Under the pieces are notes generated by a model. It worked only from the letters and a program-made list of their open reading frames with translations. It did no database searches and was not told the DNA's origin. A stretch of 44,931 bases of DNA from Bacteroidales bacterium (GTDB taxonomy: Bacteria > Bacteroidota > Bacteroidia > Bacteroidales > GCA-2748055). Below, piece after piece: positions 18,831 to 27,424 of the stretch. A program made the position numbers and the translations under genes. Positions within the stretch are counted from its first letter, which is position 1; the number at the start of each line of letters is the position of its first letter. The stretch lies in assembly GCA_029931975.1 (NCBI GenBank), contig JAOZQY010000028.1, forward strand, positions 1 to 44,931, given 5' to 3'.

Positions 18831-19595
18831 TTATTGTGCAATAAATGAGTAGGTGATAATGGCCCGGTGTTTATCGGGGCCATCCAGTTCTATCCTGAAC
18901 TGCGACGACCGGGCGGCAGCAATAGCCGCATCACTGAAACAGACTCTGTCAGACCCCTGAATGGGTCCCACCACACGAGCCTCACGTACTGTACCATCAG
19001 GTGCAACGACCACCTCTACTTTTACCAGTCCTGATCCCTGGCATCGATAGACGGGTATGGTAAGTTTGTCTTTACCTCTGCTGCGGGGTTCCTCCAGAAA
19101 CTCAAAAGTTATAGTGGTTGGACCGGCATATTCAGCCTGCTCAGCATTTTCTTCAAAAGAAGGCGGAACATAATCGGCCGAAGCAAGAATCGATTGCAAC
19201 TCCTCCAGCTTTTCTCGATCTTCCTGCTCGCGGGCTTCCTCAATCTGATCCAGCAAATCATTGACATAATCGTCCGTGGAGATATCTTCAGTAAACTTAT
19301 TTTCGGCGTTCAGGTTAACCGCCCTGTTACTGGAGAGTTCACGTTGACGCATCAGCTCTTCGAGCCAATCGGCAGGAACATCCACTAAAGCGTCCTCAAT
19401 CTTCTCTTCAATGGTCTTTTCCTCAAACTCCAGTGCGATTCCAAGCTCCCGGTCATTCTTCAGTGTTTCCACCTTCGAAAAGACTAGGATGATCAGCACC
19501 ACCAGGTGAACAATCAGCGTATACAGAATGGGCACCAGGTTCTTCTTAATATACCGGAGCATCCCCTTCCTGCCATATTGAAATAGTGCGTCCAT
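18831..19595 (-). CDS. TonB-like energy transducer
   Basis: About 254 residues from ATG 19595. TTG 19604 is also open, and ATG 19562 (MLRYIKKN) is the most TonB-like start. A single membrane helix (PILYTLIVHLVVLIILVF) follows a basic start. Then comes an acidic, coiled-coil periplasmic linker instead of the Pro/Lys-rich one of E. coli TonB. The C-terminal domain ends in VKVEVVVAPDGTVREARVVGP and AAIAAARSSQFRI, the TonB C-terminal fold. TonB passes proton-motive energy to outer-membrane receptors. A -7 box TAATTTTG at 19602-19609 (minus) puts the transcript start close to 19595, which favours 19562 or a leaderless message. ExbB/ExbD are not adjacent. Confidence 0.85.
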   Translation of the reverse strand: MDALFQYGRKGMLRYIKKNLVPILYTLIVHLVVLIILVFSKVETLKNDRELGIALEFEEKTIEEKIEDALVDVPADWLEELMRQRELSSNRAVNLNAENKFTEDISTDDYVNDLLDQIEEAREQEDREKLEELQSILASADYVPPSFEENAEQAEYAGPTTITFEFLEEPRSRGKDKLTIPVYRCQGSGLVKVEVVVAPDGTVREARVVGPIQGSDRVCFSDAAIAAARSSQFRIELDGPDKHRAIITYSFIAQ

Positions 19596-19681
19596 GCGCT
19601 GCAAAATTAAGATCTTAGTACAACATCTCCATTATCAAACTAAAATTTCCTAAGTTTATCTTTACCATTTAAGACAGAAAC

Positions 19682-19936
19682 ATGAAAAAAGTCCTCCTCT
19701 TCGTCTCTCTGCTCCTGATCTTGAACGGATGTTCCATCCTTTCTGAACTTACAGCCTTTTCAAAATATGATGATATGCAGGTGGCACAAGGGCTTATAAA
19801 CCAACGAATAGAAATAGCTCCAATGGGTAGAGTCGGTATGATTCGGGTAAAGGTTCATGCCGACCTGATGGATTACCTGGAAGGGGATAGTCCGGGCTAT
19901 TTCAACATTAGCCATGAATTTAGTTCAGGAAACTAA
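19682..19936 (+). CDS. Small lipoprotein, unknown function
   Basis: 84 residues. A KK start, hydrophobic segment and lipobox LNGC put the acylated cysteine at residue 17. The mature portion (about 67 residues) has a VGMIRVKVHADLMDYL strand-helix and no other cysteines. No family recognised. It is divergent from the TonB-like gene and convergent with the peptidase/TolB-like gene; its TAA overlaps the opposite stop (CTAA at 19933-19936). Confidence 0.65.
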   Translation: MKKVLLFVSLLLILNGCSILSELTAFSKYDDMQVAQGLINQRIEIAPMGRVGMIRVKVHADLMDYLEGDSPGYFNISHEFSSGN

Positions 19937-22794
19937 TTGATGTCGATAGAGTAGATGCCCTCAAATCCAAAGACTCCGGTGGCAGGCTCATAGGTGACCC
20001 TTCCTCCAAGAGAAAGAGGAAAAGAGATTCTCAGAATATTCATATCAAAAACCAGGTCAGTTCCATAGCTGGAATAGTGCCTGTCTTCATAATGGGGGTT
20101 TGGATCATGAATAATAACATTTGATCCAAACAGGTGGTCCATCCACAGGGATCCCCTGATCCTCTTTATATAGAGCAGGGATCCAATTTCCAGATCAGGA
20201 TACAGCAAGGGGAAAACATAATCGGCACTGTATTTCGTGAGAATCTCTCCAAAAATTCCCCGCAAGCCTCTTGGCATACTGATCAGGTTTATAAATGCCG
20301 GACGAGTTATATCAAGTGGAAATTGCTTCTGTTGATTAGCAGATAACCTGATGGTCTGATGTTTCAGGGGTCCGGGCAGATAAGCGCTTATTCCCCCCAT
20401 TGCAACCGAGCCAAACACCTGGTTGTCGAATGGGGCATGATAATACCCTCCATTCATGATAAATCCAATCCGCGGCAGAATATCTTTGACACCCTTTCGC
20501 AGGTATGATGTTGCATAAAGCTTATAATAGAGATAGTGCACTCCCTGCTGGTACTGACCCTGGCTCTCGTTGTACTGAATATCCCTCCGGTAATGGTAGT
20601 CGACGCCCGGCTGTATCAATGAAAGGAATTTCCCGGTATTGATACGTAAAGGAATATAGGTCTGAGCCGTGAAATTAATCGCATTATTAGTCGCCAGAAG
20701 GGAATCTCCCTCTGCGTAACGTACCACATCAGCTTTTCCTCCATAATCAAAACAGAGGTTCAAAACCGGATACCTCCCTTTTAGCTTGATACCAGAATGA
20801 AACAAGTGATCCCCATCCCGGTACTCGTAGCTCAGTTGACTCACCGCTGTGCTGAGTCTGTTCTGTGAAATCAGTGATATTCCGGGACTCACTGACAGTT
20901 GTTCCGGATCGATTGTAAGTTCCGGATTCAGGTAATCAAAATAGATCGGCAACCAGGAGTGAACGTTAAATAGATGCAGAGCCTTTCGGTACCTTCGGGT
21001 GTCAAACTCAAGGGAATCTGAAGCAAGAGGCAAGGCAGCAATCTCTTTTTCTTCGGGCGACTGTTCATAATCGATCTGCTCGCGATGATCACACACTTCT
21101 TCCAGAGGTTTCCACAAACCCTGGTCAAGGTTAAGGCTGCTTGCTCTATATCCGCCTGAGGTGTAATTAGAATAGAGCAGTGTTGAGCCATCGGATGAAA
21201 GCTGTGGAAAAAAAGCTCCGAAGCGGGCCGAAGTTACCTGGTAAACCTGATCTTCTTCCAGCTTATAAGAGTAGATATTATCAATGCCCGAATAGGTACC
21301 GCTAAAGAAGATTTGCGATCCCCTCACAACAGGATAGGAGATATCATCCATCCCTGCATCAAACAGTCCGGTCCATCGTCCCGATTGAAGAGAATAACTA
21401 AAGAGGGATTTCCCTGAATCTACAGAAACAATTACCACCAGTGCCGAATCATTCTCCATCCAGGCAGGATGCTGCAGGAACTGGTTTCCCGGCGAGGCAA
21501 TCACGGCCTGGACACTGCCATCCATTCCAAGAATGCATAGATTAAACCGATGTCTACTGGTCTGTTCAATAACAGCAATCCGCGAGCCATCTCCTGAAAG
21601 AGCGGGTGAAAAGTACCTGGTCCTTTTCCCCAGGCTTTGTACCAGGCCCGTGGAAATATCAAAACTCCGGATAATGGAGTAGTTTCTGTTGCTCCAGCGG
21701 GTGTCGGAAACAAATTCATCCCAGACAATCTGGTCCCCGGAATACGTGATCCTGCCCGAATTCAGAAATCCGGGACGAAAAATCCGCTTCTCCTTTCCAT
21801 TATTATCCAGAAACACAAACTCAGGAATCTGGTCGATCCCGGTTTTAAGTGTTACCATCTCCGATTCCGAAACTGCATGAGGAAAGGTATAGTTGGTATA
21901 GTTCCGTATGGGGTATATATTCCAGTTGATGAGTGGCGTTAGCTGACGTTCCATGGCCATCTTCCGCCAGTGACTCCTGTACGCTGCAAGTGCCTCCTGG
22001 TAAAACTGCTTCTTGGAAGTGTAACCATATTGCCTCATGCTGAACCAGGTAGGATTCAGCAAAAAAGGTTTCCTGGCAGCATACTGCTGAAAGTCGATCC
22101 AGAATTTATCACCGTAGCTGCGTCTTCCGTGCCTGACCATAAGGTAGCCCAGCTCGTAATGATTTGGTATATAATCTTTGTAGGAACCCATGCTTGCCTT
22201 GGAGAAAGACCAGAGTTTATTGGCTTCCAGCAACTGGGCCTTTATCCCCATCTCAAAGGATGGCTGTCTGCCTCTTCCCGTTCTGGAGAGACGGGTTTCC
22301 GAATCCACAGCATCCCCTTCCATGTACCAGTACGGTAAAAATATTGCCATGGCTCCCACTGCCTGTTCCCCGCCAAGATAGTACAGTCCTTTGGTCAGGC
22401 CCTGATTCAGTTTATCGATCTGAACAGCATGTCTCCCCTCATGAAGGGCCAGCTGGGTCAGCCAGTCCTGGTAATACCCATTTGGATCGGGATTGGTAAA
22501 AATTTCAAGTCGTTTGGGCGCCCAGGCAAAAACACCGTTTGAAAAACTCGATTCGTTGTGAATAATCACAGGCATATGGCTGTGTTGATGATCGAGGGCT
22601 TTGCCCGTATAGGGATAGTAATGCTCGAGACGCCGGGCAAAAGACTGGGCCAGGCTATCCACCCCACCCGGGTGAATCACAGTAAAGTGAGGCGTTTCAA
22701 ACTGGTACCACTTCAGCAGACCGGCATCCTGGCCATACTCATAAAACTGCCCTTTCAGTCCGGCCGATATTAACAAAAGCAGAATGAAAATCAT
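19933..22794 (-). CDS. Peptidase-MA-like zinc metalloprotease fused to a TolB-type propeller and C-terminal barrel-like region
   Basis: About 953 residues from ATG 22794, which follows AGGCAGG and starts a good signal peptide (MIFILLLLISAGLKGQ). A TTG at 22842 would overlap the previous gene. The first 300 residues hold H118-E-G-R-H122 in ALHEGRHAV and a downstream glutamate in WYMEGDAVDSE (E159). This is the H-E-x-x-H plus E pattern of gluzincins, as in peptidase MA. Residues of about 320-590 are repeated WD/TolB-like blades (SGDGSRIAVIEQ, SSDGSTLLYSNYTSGG). The last 300 residues are amphipathic strands rich in aromatic residues that look like a surface or outer-membrane barrel. Likely an envelope protease or protein-handling factor; substrate unknown. 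Confidence 0.78.
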   Translation of the reverse strand: MIFILLLLISAGLKGQFYEYGQDAGLLKWYQFETPHFTVIHPGGVDSLAQSFARRLEHYYPYTGKALDHQHSHMPVIIHNESSFSNGVFAWAPKRLEIFTNPDPNGYYQDWLTQLALHEGRHAVQIDKLNQGLTKGLYYLGGEQAVGAMAIFLPYWYMEGDAVDSETRLSRTGRGRQPSFEMGIKAQLLEANKLWSFSKASMGSYKDYIPNHYELGYLMVRHGRRSYGDKFWIDFQQYAARKPFLLNPTWFSMRQYGYTSKKQFYQEALAAYRSHWRKMAMERQLTPLINWNIYPIRNYTNYTFPHAVSESEMVTLKTGIDQIPEFVFLDNNGKEKRIFRPGFLNSGRITYSGDQIVWDEFVSDTRWSNRNYSIIRSFDISTGLVQSLGKRTRYFSPALSGDGSRIAVIEQTSRHRFNLCILGMDGSVQAVIASPGNQFLQHPAWMENDSALVVIVSVDSGKSLFSYSLQSGRWTGLFDAGMDDISYPVVRGSQIFFSGTYSGIDNIYSYKLEEDQVYQVTSARFGAFFPQLSSDGSTLLYSNYTSGGYRASSLNLDQGLWKPLEEVCDHREQIDYEQSPEEKEIAALPLASDSLEFDTRRYRKALHLFNVHSWLPIYFDYLNPELTIDPEQLSVSPGISLISQNRLSTAVSQLSYEYRDGDHLFHSGIKLKGRYPVLNLCFDYGGKADVVRYAEGDSLLATNNAINFTAQTYIPLRINTGKFLSLIQPGVDYHYRRDIQYNESQGQYQQGVHYLYYKLYATSYLRKGVKDILPRIGFIMNGGYYHAPFDNQVFGSVAMGGISAYLPGPLKHQTIRLSANQQKQFPLDITRPAFINLISMPRGLRGIFGEILTKYSADYVFPLLYPDLEIGSLLYIKRIRGSLWMDHLFGSNVIIHDPNPHYEDRHYSSYGTDLVFDMNILRISFPLSLGGRVTYEPATGVFGFEGIYSIDIN

Positions 22795-22828
22795 CCTGCC
22801 TTTGCTATGCACTTGATATAATGGAAAG

Positions 22829-23176
22829 TTAGTTCTCTGCAAATTTCACTTTATATCCATTGTTGCGCAAATAGATGTATGCACGCTTACGAACATCTCC
22901 TTTTAATACAATATCATACATTTTTGAGGAGCCGCAGGTATGACATATATTCTGTAGTTCCTCCTCTATCTTGATAAGATCGATGCGGCGACCCACAAAG
23001 CCAGTAATATAAGTGATGGTGGCTCCATCCATTTTCCGCTTATCAACCCCAACCTTAAGGGTCTGCTTATGAGGAGGTAAGGTGTTGGGTTCCTTGATAT
23101 TGGCATATTCAAATTCGAATTCAGGATAGTCCGTGTAGAGAGGTTGATCCAGGTCGTTCATTCCTTTTAAAGTCAT
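22829..23176 (-). CDS. SUI1/eIF1-type translation factor (YciH family)
   Basis: About 115 residues. The SUI1 core is clear: QTLKVGVDKRKMDGATITYITGF, then an EEELQNICHTCGSSKM segment and the closing IVLKGDVRKRAYIYLRNNGYKVKFAEN. eIF1-like factors bind the small ribosomal subunit and act on start-codon choice; bacterial members are of less certain role. The CHTCG pair is usual in this group. A longer frame to 23239 exists, but its first 14 codons are the promoter itself (23199-23229). The real start is therefore 23176 or the internal ATG 23161 (MNDLDQPLY). The peptidase/TolB-like gene follows 34 bases downstream and may be cotranscribed. Confidence 0.85.
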   Translation of the reverse strand: MTLKGMNDLDQPLYTDYPEFEFEYANIKEPNTLPPHKQTLKVGVDKRKMDGATITYITGFVGRRIDLIKIEEELQNICHTCGSSKMYDIVLKGDVRKRAYIYLRNNGYKVKFAEN

Positions 23177-23198
23177 GTACTTTGGATTTAATGAACCA

Positions 23199-23229
23199 CA
23201 AATATATATTACGTTTTTATATATGTCAA
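23199..23229 (-). promoter_or_regulatory. Canonical promoter of the SUI1-type gene
   Basis: On the minus strand TTG (23227-23229), a 20-base spacer and TATATTTG (23199-23206) fit the Bacteroidota consensus exactly. The predicted transcript start near 23193 lies downstream of the upstream-most in-frame ATG at 23239. Confidence 0.8.
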
Positions 23230-23251
23230 CCTTTTTCAAAGAATTTGTTTT

Positions 23252-23284
23252 TTGCCAGCAGTGCTGAAAAAAGAGTTAAATTCG
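23252..23284 (+). promoter_or_regulatory. Probable promoter of the DUF2723 gene
   Basis: TTG (23252-23254), 22 bases, then TAAATTCG (23277-23284), one mismatch from TAnnTTTG. The context TAAATTCGTGC is close to the atpD box TAAATTTGTGC. The start codon is 35 bases downstream. Confidence 0.45.
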
Positions 23285-23319
23285 TGCCAGCCAAAAAATA
23301 ATAAGATTATTCACAGCTT

Positions 23320-26300
23320 ATGCAATTCAGAAAAAGAAATTTGATCCTGGGTTGGGCCAGTTTTGCCATAGCTCTGATCGTATACATGCTCACCCTTGAA
23401 CCCTCTGTCAGTCTTTGGGACTGTGGAGAATTTATTGCCAGTTCATATAAACTTCAGGTAGGGCATCCCCCTGGGGCCCCCCTGTTTATGATAGTGGGAA
23501 GGGTCTTCTCCATTTTTACCTCCGATAAAGAAAAGGTGGCTTTGATGATCAATGCCGTTTCGGCTTTTGCCAGCGCATTTACCATTCTTTTTCTCTTCTG
23601 GACCATATCACACTTCCTGAAAAAAATCATTATAGGCTCGACCAAACAGGCCTCTCTGACAAATACAATCGTTATACTTGGTGGGGCTTTTGTTGGAGCC
23701 ATGGCCTATACCTTCTCTGATACTTTCTGGTTTTCAGCCGTTGAGGGAGAAGTATACGCAACTTCTTCTCTTTTTACTGCTGTGGTATTCTGGGCCATTC
23801 TCAAGTGGGAAAATGTGGCTGATGAACCAGGAGCCAACAGGTGGCTGATTCTGATTGCCTATCTGATCGGGCTCTCTATCGGAGTACACTTGCTGAACCT
23901 GCTTGCCATTCCTGCCATTGTGCTGGTCTACTATTTCAGGCTTACACCAAAAGTAAGCCGCAATGGAGTAATAAAGGCACTGATAGTATCGGTGGTACTA
24001 CTCCTTTTGATTATGTACGGGATCATCCCCGGAATTGTCCAATTGGCCACCGTGGTGGAAAAGTTTTTTACCAATACCGTGGGATTGCACTATAACATAG
24101 GAGTTGTTATATACATCATCCTGCTGCTGGGGGCCCTGATTTACGGGATATACAGAACCCAGTTCCTGAAAAAAAACATACTCTGGAACACCATACTGCT
24201 GGCCATCACTGTGATTGTTATCGGGTACTCTTCCTATGCTCTGATCGTTATCCGATCCCTGGCCGGGCCTCCCATGAATGAGAACCGTCCCGACAATGTA
24301 TTTGCCCTGCTCTCCTACCTGAACAGGGAACAGTATGGCGACCGCCCCTTGATCCTGGGATACCAGTACAACGCCGAAGTAGAGGACCTGATCTATAAAA
24401 AACCCGTCTATGTCCTGAACAAGGAGGAGAACAGGTATGAGATTGCCTACCGCAAACCTGAGGTTGTAATGAAGGGCAACAAAGTGCTGCTACCTCGCAT
24501 GTACAGTCGTGATGCCAGGCACAGGCAGGCCTACCAGGAGTTCGCGACCATAAAAGATCCGGCGAATCCTACTTCCCTGGACAACCTGGAGTTCCTGTTC
24601 CGATACCAGATAGGACATATGTACCTGCGCTATTTCATGTGGAACTTTACAGGAAGGCAGAATGATATACAGGGCCATGGAAACGTGCTGAACGGAAACT
24701 GGATCAGTGGAATCAAAACCATCGACTCGGCCAGAATCGGGCCCCAAAAAAACCTGCCCGACCAGATGCTTAACCATCCGGCCAGGAATACTTATTTCTT
24801 TTTGCCTCTATTGCTGGGACTGGTGGGCCTGTTTTTCCAGCTGGATAAGAGTGCTCGCGATTTCTGGGTGGTCATGAGTCTATTTATCCTGACCGGAGTG
24901 GCCATTGTCATCTACCTGAATCAGACCCCCTATCAACCCCGGGAGCGGGACTATGCCTTTGCCGGGTCCTTCTATGCCTTTGCCATCTGGATCGGCATGG
25001 GTGTGGCAGGCCTTTTTCAGATACTCAGAGCGAAATTGAATGCCAATCTCTCTGCCATCCTGGCAACTGTGATAAGCCTGCTGACGGTTCCCCTGCTGAT
25101 GGCCGTTCAGAACTGGGATGATCACGATCGTTCCGGCCGCTATATTGCCCGCGATATAGCCAGGAACTATATGAATTCCTGCAGTAAGGATGCTGTGCTG
25201 TTTACCGTAGGCGACAACGACACCTTTCCCCTCTGGTATGTACAGGACGTGGAGGGTATAAGAAAGGATGTCCGGATCATTAATATGATGCTCTTCAATA
25301 TGGACTGGTATATCGACCAGGCCAGATGGAAAAACTATGATTCTGATCCTCTGCCATTCACTCTTCCTCAGAAAAAATATGAAGCAATTCCAGGGAATAG
25401 CATCTATGTAAGAGAGCACAAGCAGTGGGCCACAGCAGACTATATGCTCAATTTTATGAAGAGCGACGATCCCCGTACCAAGATAAAATTGCGCAGTGGT
25501 AGTCAGGTAAACTTCATCCCAACCCATCAGCTTATCATTCCTGTTGATTCAGCCACGGTGGTCTCCAACAGAACAGTGGCCCCCGAAGATGCCAACAGGG
25601 TAGAAAAGGAGATCCGTATTCAGCTTGAGCCCAACGGTCAGATCCTGAAGAACACACTGGGGCAGCTGGATATTATCGCTTCCAACAAATGGGACAGACC
25701 CATCTACTATACTTCGGGAGGATTCGACGGATCGCTGGGAATGGAAGAATTTTACCGGCTCGAGGGACTGGCCTACAGGCTTGTACCAGTAAGAACGCCC
25801 TATGAAAGCATTCTGGTTATGGGCGCAATTGATATAGATACACTCTATGACCGGCTTATGAACACCTTTGAATGGGGCAGGATGAATGAGGAGGATGTTC
25901 ATCTCGATTACTATACCATTCGTACCCTGTCGGTGATACGATTCAGAAGCCTCTATACACGTCTTGCCATGGAGCTGCTAAAGCAAGGAGATAGGGAGCG
26001 TGCAATAAAGGTGCTTGACCGTTGTATGGAACAGGCTCCCTCACGTGTGCTTCCCTTTGATCAATATGTTACCGGAATCACCATGCCAAAAAGGGATGGC
26101 GGGATCATCCACCATGAGGGAATCATAGAGGCCTATTACCTCTGTGGAGAGCCTGGAAAAGCCAATCAGATTCTCTCCGAACATTACCAGAACCTGAGTC
26201 AGGAAATTCTCTATTACAACACCATGAAACCAAGACACCGATCTTCCATACAACGGGAGATTAATGAGGCCATGTTCCAGTTGGAGGAATTAAAGATTCT

Positions 26301-26364
26301 TCTGGAGAACTTCCAGCAAAAAGAATTAATGCTGGAACTTGGAATTAACGATTTCGATTCATAA
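23320..26364 (+). CDS. DUF2723 polytopic membrane protein (GT-C-like, O-glycosyltransferase-type)
   Basis: 1014 residues. The N-terminal third opens with a membrane helix and the DUF2723 hallmark LEPSVSLWDCGEFIASSYKL with QVGHPPGAPLF (about residues 26-55). The acidic residues after the first helix resemble the catalytic loop of GT-C lipid-sugar transferases. About 12-13 membrane helices run to residue 600, with NQTPYQPRERDYAFAGSFYAFA in the second block. The last 400 residues are a soluble periplasmic-type region with a TPR-like ERAIKVLDRC helix pair near 890. The family is widespread in Bacteroidota and is thought to transfer sugars from lipid carriers to proteins. It overlaps the convergent polyprenyl diphosphate synthase gene by 20 bases. 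Activity is not shown here. Confidence 0.85.
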   Translation: MQFRKRNLILGWASFAIALIVYMLTLEPSVSLWDCGEFIASSYKLQVGHPPGAPLFMIVGRVFSIFTSDKEKVALMINAVSAFASAFTILFLFWTISHFLKKIIIGSTKQASLTNTIVILGGAFVGAMAYTFSDTFWFSAVEGEVYATSSLFTAVVFWAILKWENVADEPGANRWLILIAYLIGLSIGVHLLNLLAIPAIVLVYYFRLTPKVSRNGVIKALIVSVVLLLLIMYGIIPGIVQLATVVEKFFTNTVGLHYNIGVVIYIILLLGALIYGIYRTQFLKKNILWNTILLAITVIVIGYSSYALIVIRSLAGPPMNENRPDNVFALLSYLNREQYGDRPLILGYQYNAEVEDLIYKKPVYVLNKEENRYEIAYRKPEVVMKGNKVLLPRMYSRDARHRQAYQEFATIKDPANPTSLDNLEFLFRYQIGHMYLRYFMWNFTGRQNDIQGHGNVLNGNWISGIKTIDSARIGPQKNLPDQMLNHPARNTYFFLPLLLGLVGLFFQLDKSARDFWVVMSLFILTGVAIVIYLNQTPYQPRERDYAFAGSFYAFAIWIGMGVAGLFQILRAKLNANLSAILATVISLLTVPLLMAVQNWDDHDRSGRYIARDIARNYMNSCSKDAVLFTVGDNDTFPLWYVQDVEGIRKDVRIINMMLFNMDWYIDQARWKNYDSDPLPFTLPQKKYEAIPGNSIYVREHKQWATADYMLNFMKSDDPRTKIKLRSGSQVNFIPTHQLIIPVDSATVVSNRTVAPEDANRVEKEIRIQLEPNGQILKNTLGQLDIIASNKWDRPIYYTSGGFDGSLGMEEFYRLEGLAYRLVPVRTPYESILVMGAIDIDTLYDRLMNTFEWGRMNEEDVHLDYYTIRTLSVIRFRSLYTRLAMELLKQGDRERAIKVLDRCMEQAPSRVLPFDQYVTGITMPKRDGGIIHHEGIIEAYYLCGEPGKANQILSEHYQNLSQEILYYNTMKPRHRSSIQREINEAMFQLEELKILLENFQQKELMLELGINDFDS

Positions 26365-27319
26365 GAAAAGAGGCGAAATTGAATAATTCCGTTTTCCGCT
26401 CTTCCGGCCTGTTCAGATTTTCCAGGTTGGTCAGGGCGTGCCTGTAATAGTCCTGGATTCTATTCTCTGCCAGCTCTTTGATTTTCAAAGTATCAAAGAT
26501 GGCTGTAACTGCCTTAATCTTTTCTCCCCGGTCAAACTCTTTTCGCTTAAGCCACTCACACAACTCCTCTTTCTGTGCAAGCGAAGCAGCTTCCAGTGCC
26601 TGGATCATCAGAAAAGTCTTCTTATTATCTACAATATCAGTTCCCTGATTTTTCCCCATTACCTCCGAATCACCATAGGTGTCTAGCAGGTCATCCTGCA
26701 GCTGAAAAGCAAGGCCAAGATATCTTCCAAACTCATAGAGATCCTCAGCATCTCTCTGTGAAGCACCTCCCAGGATAGCACCGATCTTCAGGCTGGCTGC
26801 TATCAATACAGCCGTCTTTAACTCAATCATGGTCAGGTATTCATCTTCGGTAACCGTCAGAAGCTCCTCAAAATTCATGTCCATCTGCTGGCCCTCGCAC
26901 ACCTGCATCGCCGTATGGGTAAACACATCATGTACCACATTCCGAACCACCCCCGGAGCATGGTTCATCAGGCGACTGGCTAAAATTGACATGACATCGC
27001 CAGAAAGAATAGCCACATTCTCATTGTATTTAATATGAACTGTTGGATGACCCCTCCGCCGTTCAGAACGATCCATGATATCGTCATGCAAAAGGGTGAA
27101 ATTGTGAAATATTTCGATGCCCATGGCCGGGAGAAGTGCAGATTCCACCGCTCCTGCGAACAGATCACATGCCAGAATCACAAGTGCCGGCCTGATCCGC
27201 TTTCCGCCCAGGGAAAGGATGTATTTTACTGGCTCATATAGTTCAGGGGGAGTATCCGGAACTGATAGCGTATTTATATGTCTCTCAACCAGATTTTGTG
27301 CTTCAAGTAATGTATACAT
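26345..27319 (-). CDS. Polyprenyl diphosphate synthase
   Basis: About 324 residues from ATG 27319 (MYTLLEAQ); an ATG 13 codons upstream at 27358 is open but gives an atypical start. Trans-prenyltransferase motifs are present: GGKRIRPALV for diphosphate binding, the first Asp-rich motif DDIMD (Asp 79, 80, 83) followed by RRGHPTVH, and the second FQLQDDLLDTYG. It condenses isopentenyl diphosphate onto an allylic diphosphate in the cytoplasm to make the chain for quinones or related lipids. Chain length cannot be judged with certainty: the residues before DDIMD are FHNFTLLH, with Phe and Thr near the elongation pocket. It converges on and overlaps the DUF2723 gene by 20 bases. Confidence 0.92.
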   Translation of the reverse strand: MYTLLEAQNLVERHINTLSVPDTPPELYEPVKYILSLGGKRIRPALVILACDLFAGAVESALLPAMGIEIFHNFTLLHDDIMDRSERRRGHPTVHIKYNENVAILSGDVMSILASRLMNHAPGVVRNVVHDVFTHTAMQVCEGQQMDMNFEELLTVTEDEYLTMIELKTAVLIAASLKIGAILGGASQRDAEDLYEFGRYLGLAFQLQDDLLDTYGDSEVMGKNQGTDIVDNKKTFLMIQALEAASLAQKEELCEWLKRKEFDRGEKIKAVTAIFDTLKIKELAENRIQDYYRHALTNLENLNRPEERKTELFNFASFLMNRNR

Positions 27320-27392
27320 AGTGTGAACAAGGTAATGATTTTCGATAAAGAGGGGCATGGGGATTGTACAATATGTTTTAAAATAGAATCAC

Positions 27393-27400
27393 TAACTTTG
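27393..27400 (+). promoter_or_regulatory. -7 box upstream of the thioredoxin-like/carA unit
   Basis: TAACTTTG matches TAnnTTTG, 25 bases before the ATG at 27425. No TTG sits at the ideal distance; the nearest upstream is 26 bases away, so only the -7 element is supported. Confidence 0.45.
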
Positions 27401-27424
27401 ATCGATTTTTAAAAGCGCTATTTG

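Noticed and set aside
18829-18844. TTTATTG/CAATAAA inverted repeat between the GT9 gene and the TonB-like gene
   Set aside because: The loop would be only two bases and it overlaps the stop codon; likely chance in AT-rich sequence.
24880-25902. Long minus-strand open frames (up to 215 codons) inside the DUF2723 gene
   Set aside because: No promoter, start context or domain, and the plus-strand gene is intact across the region.
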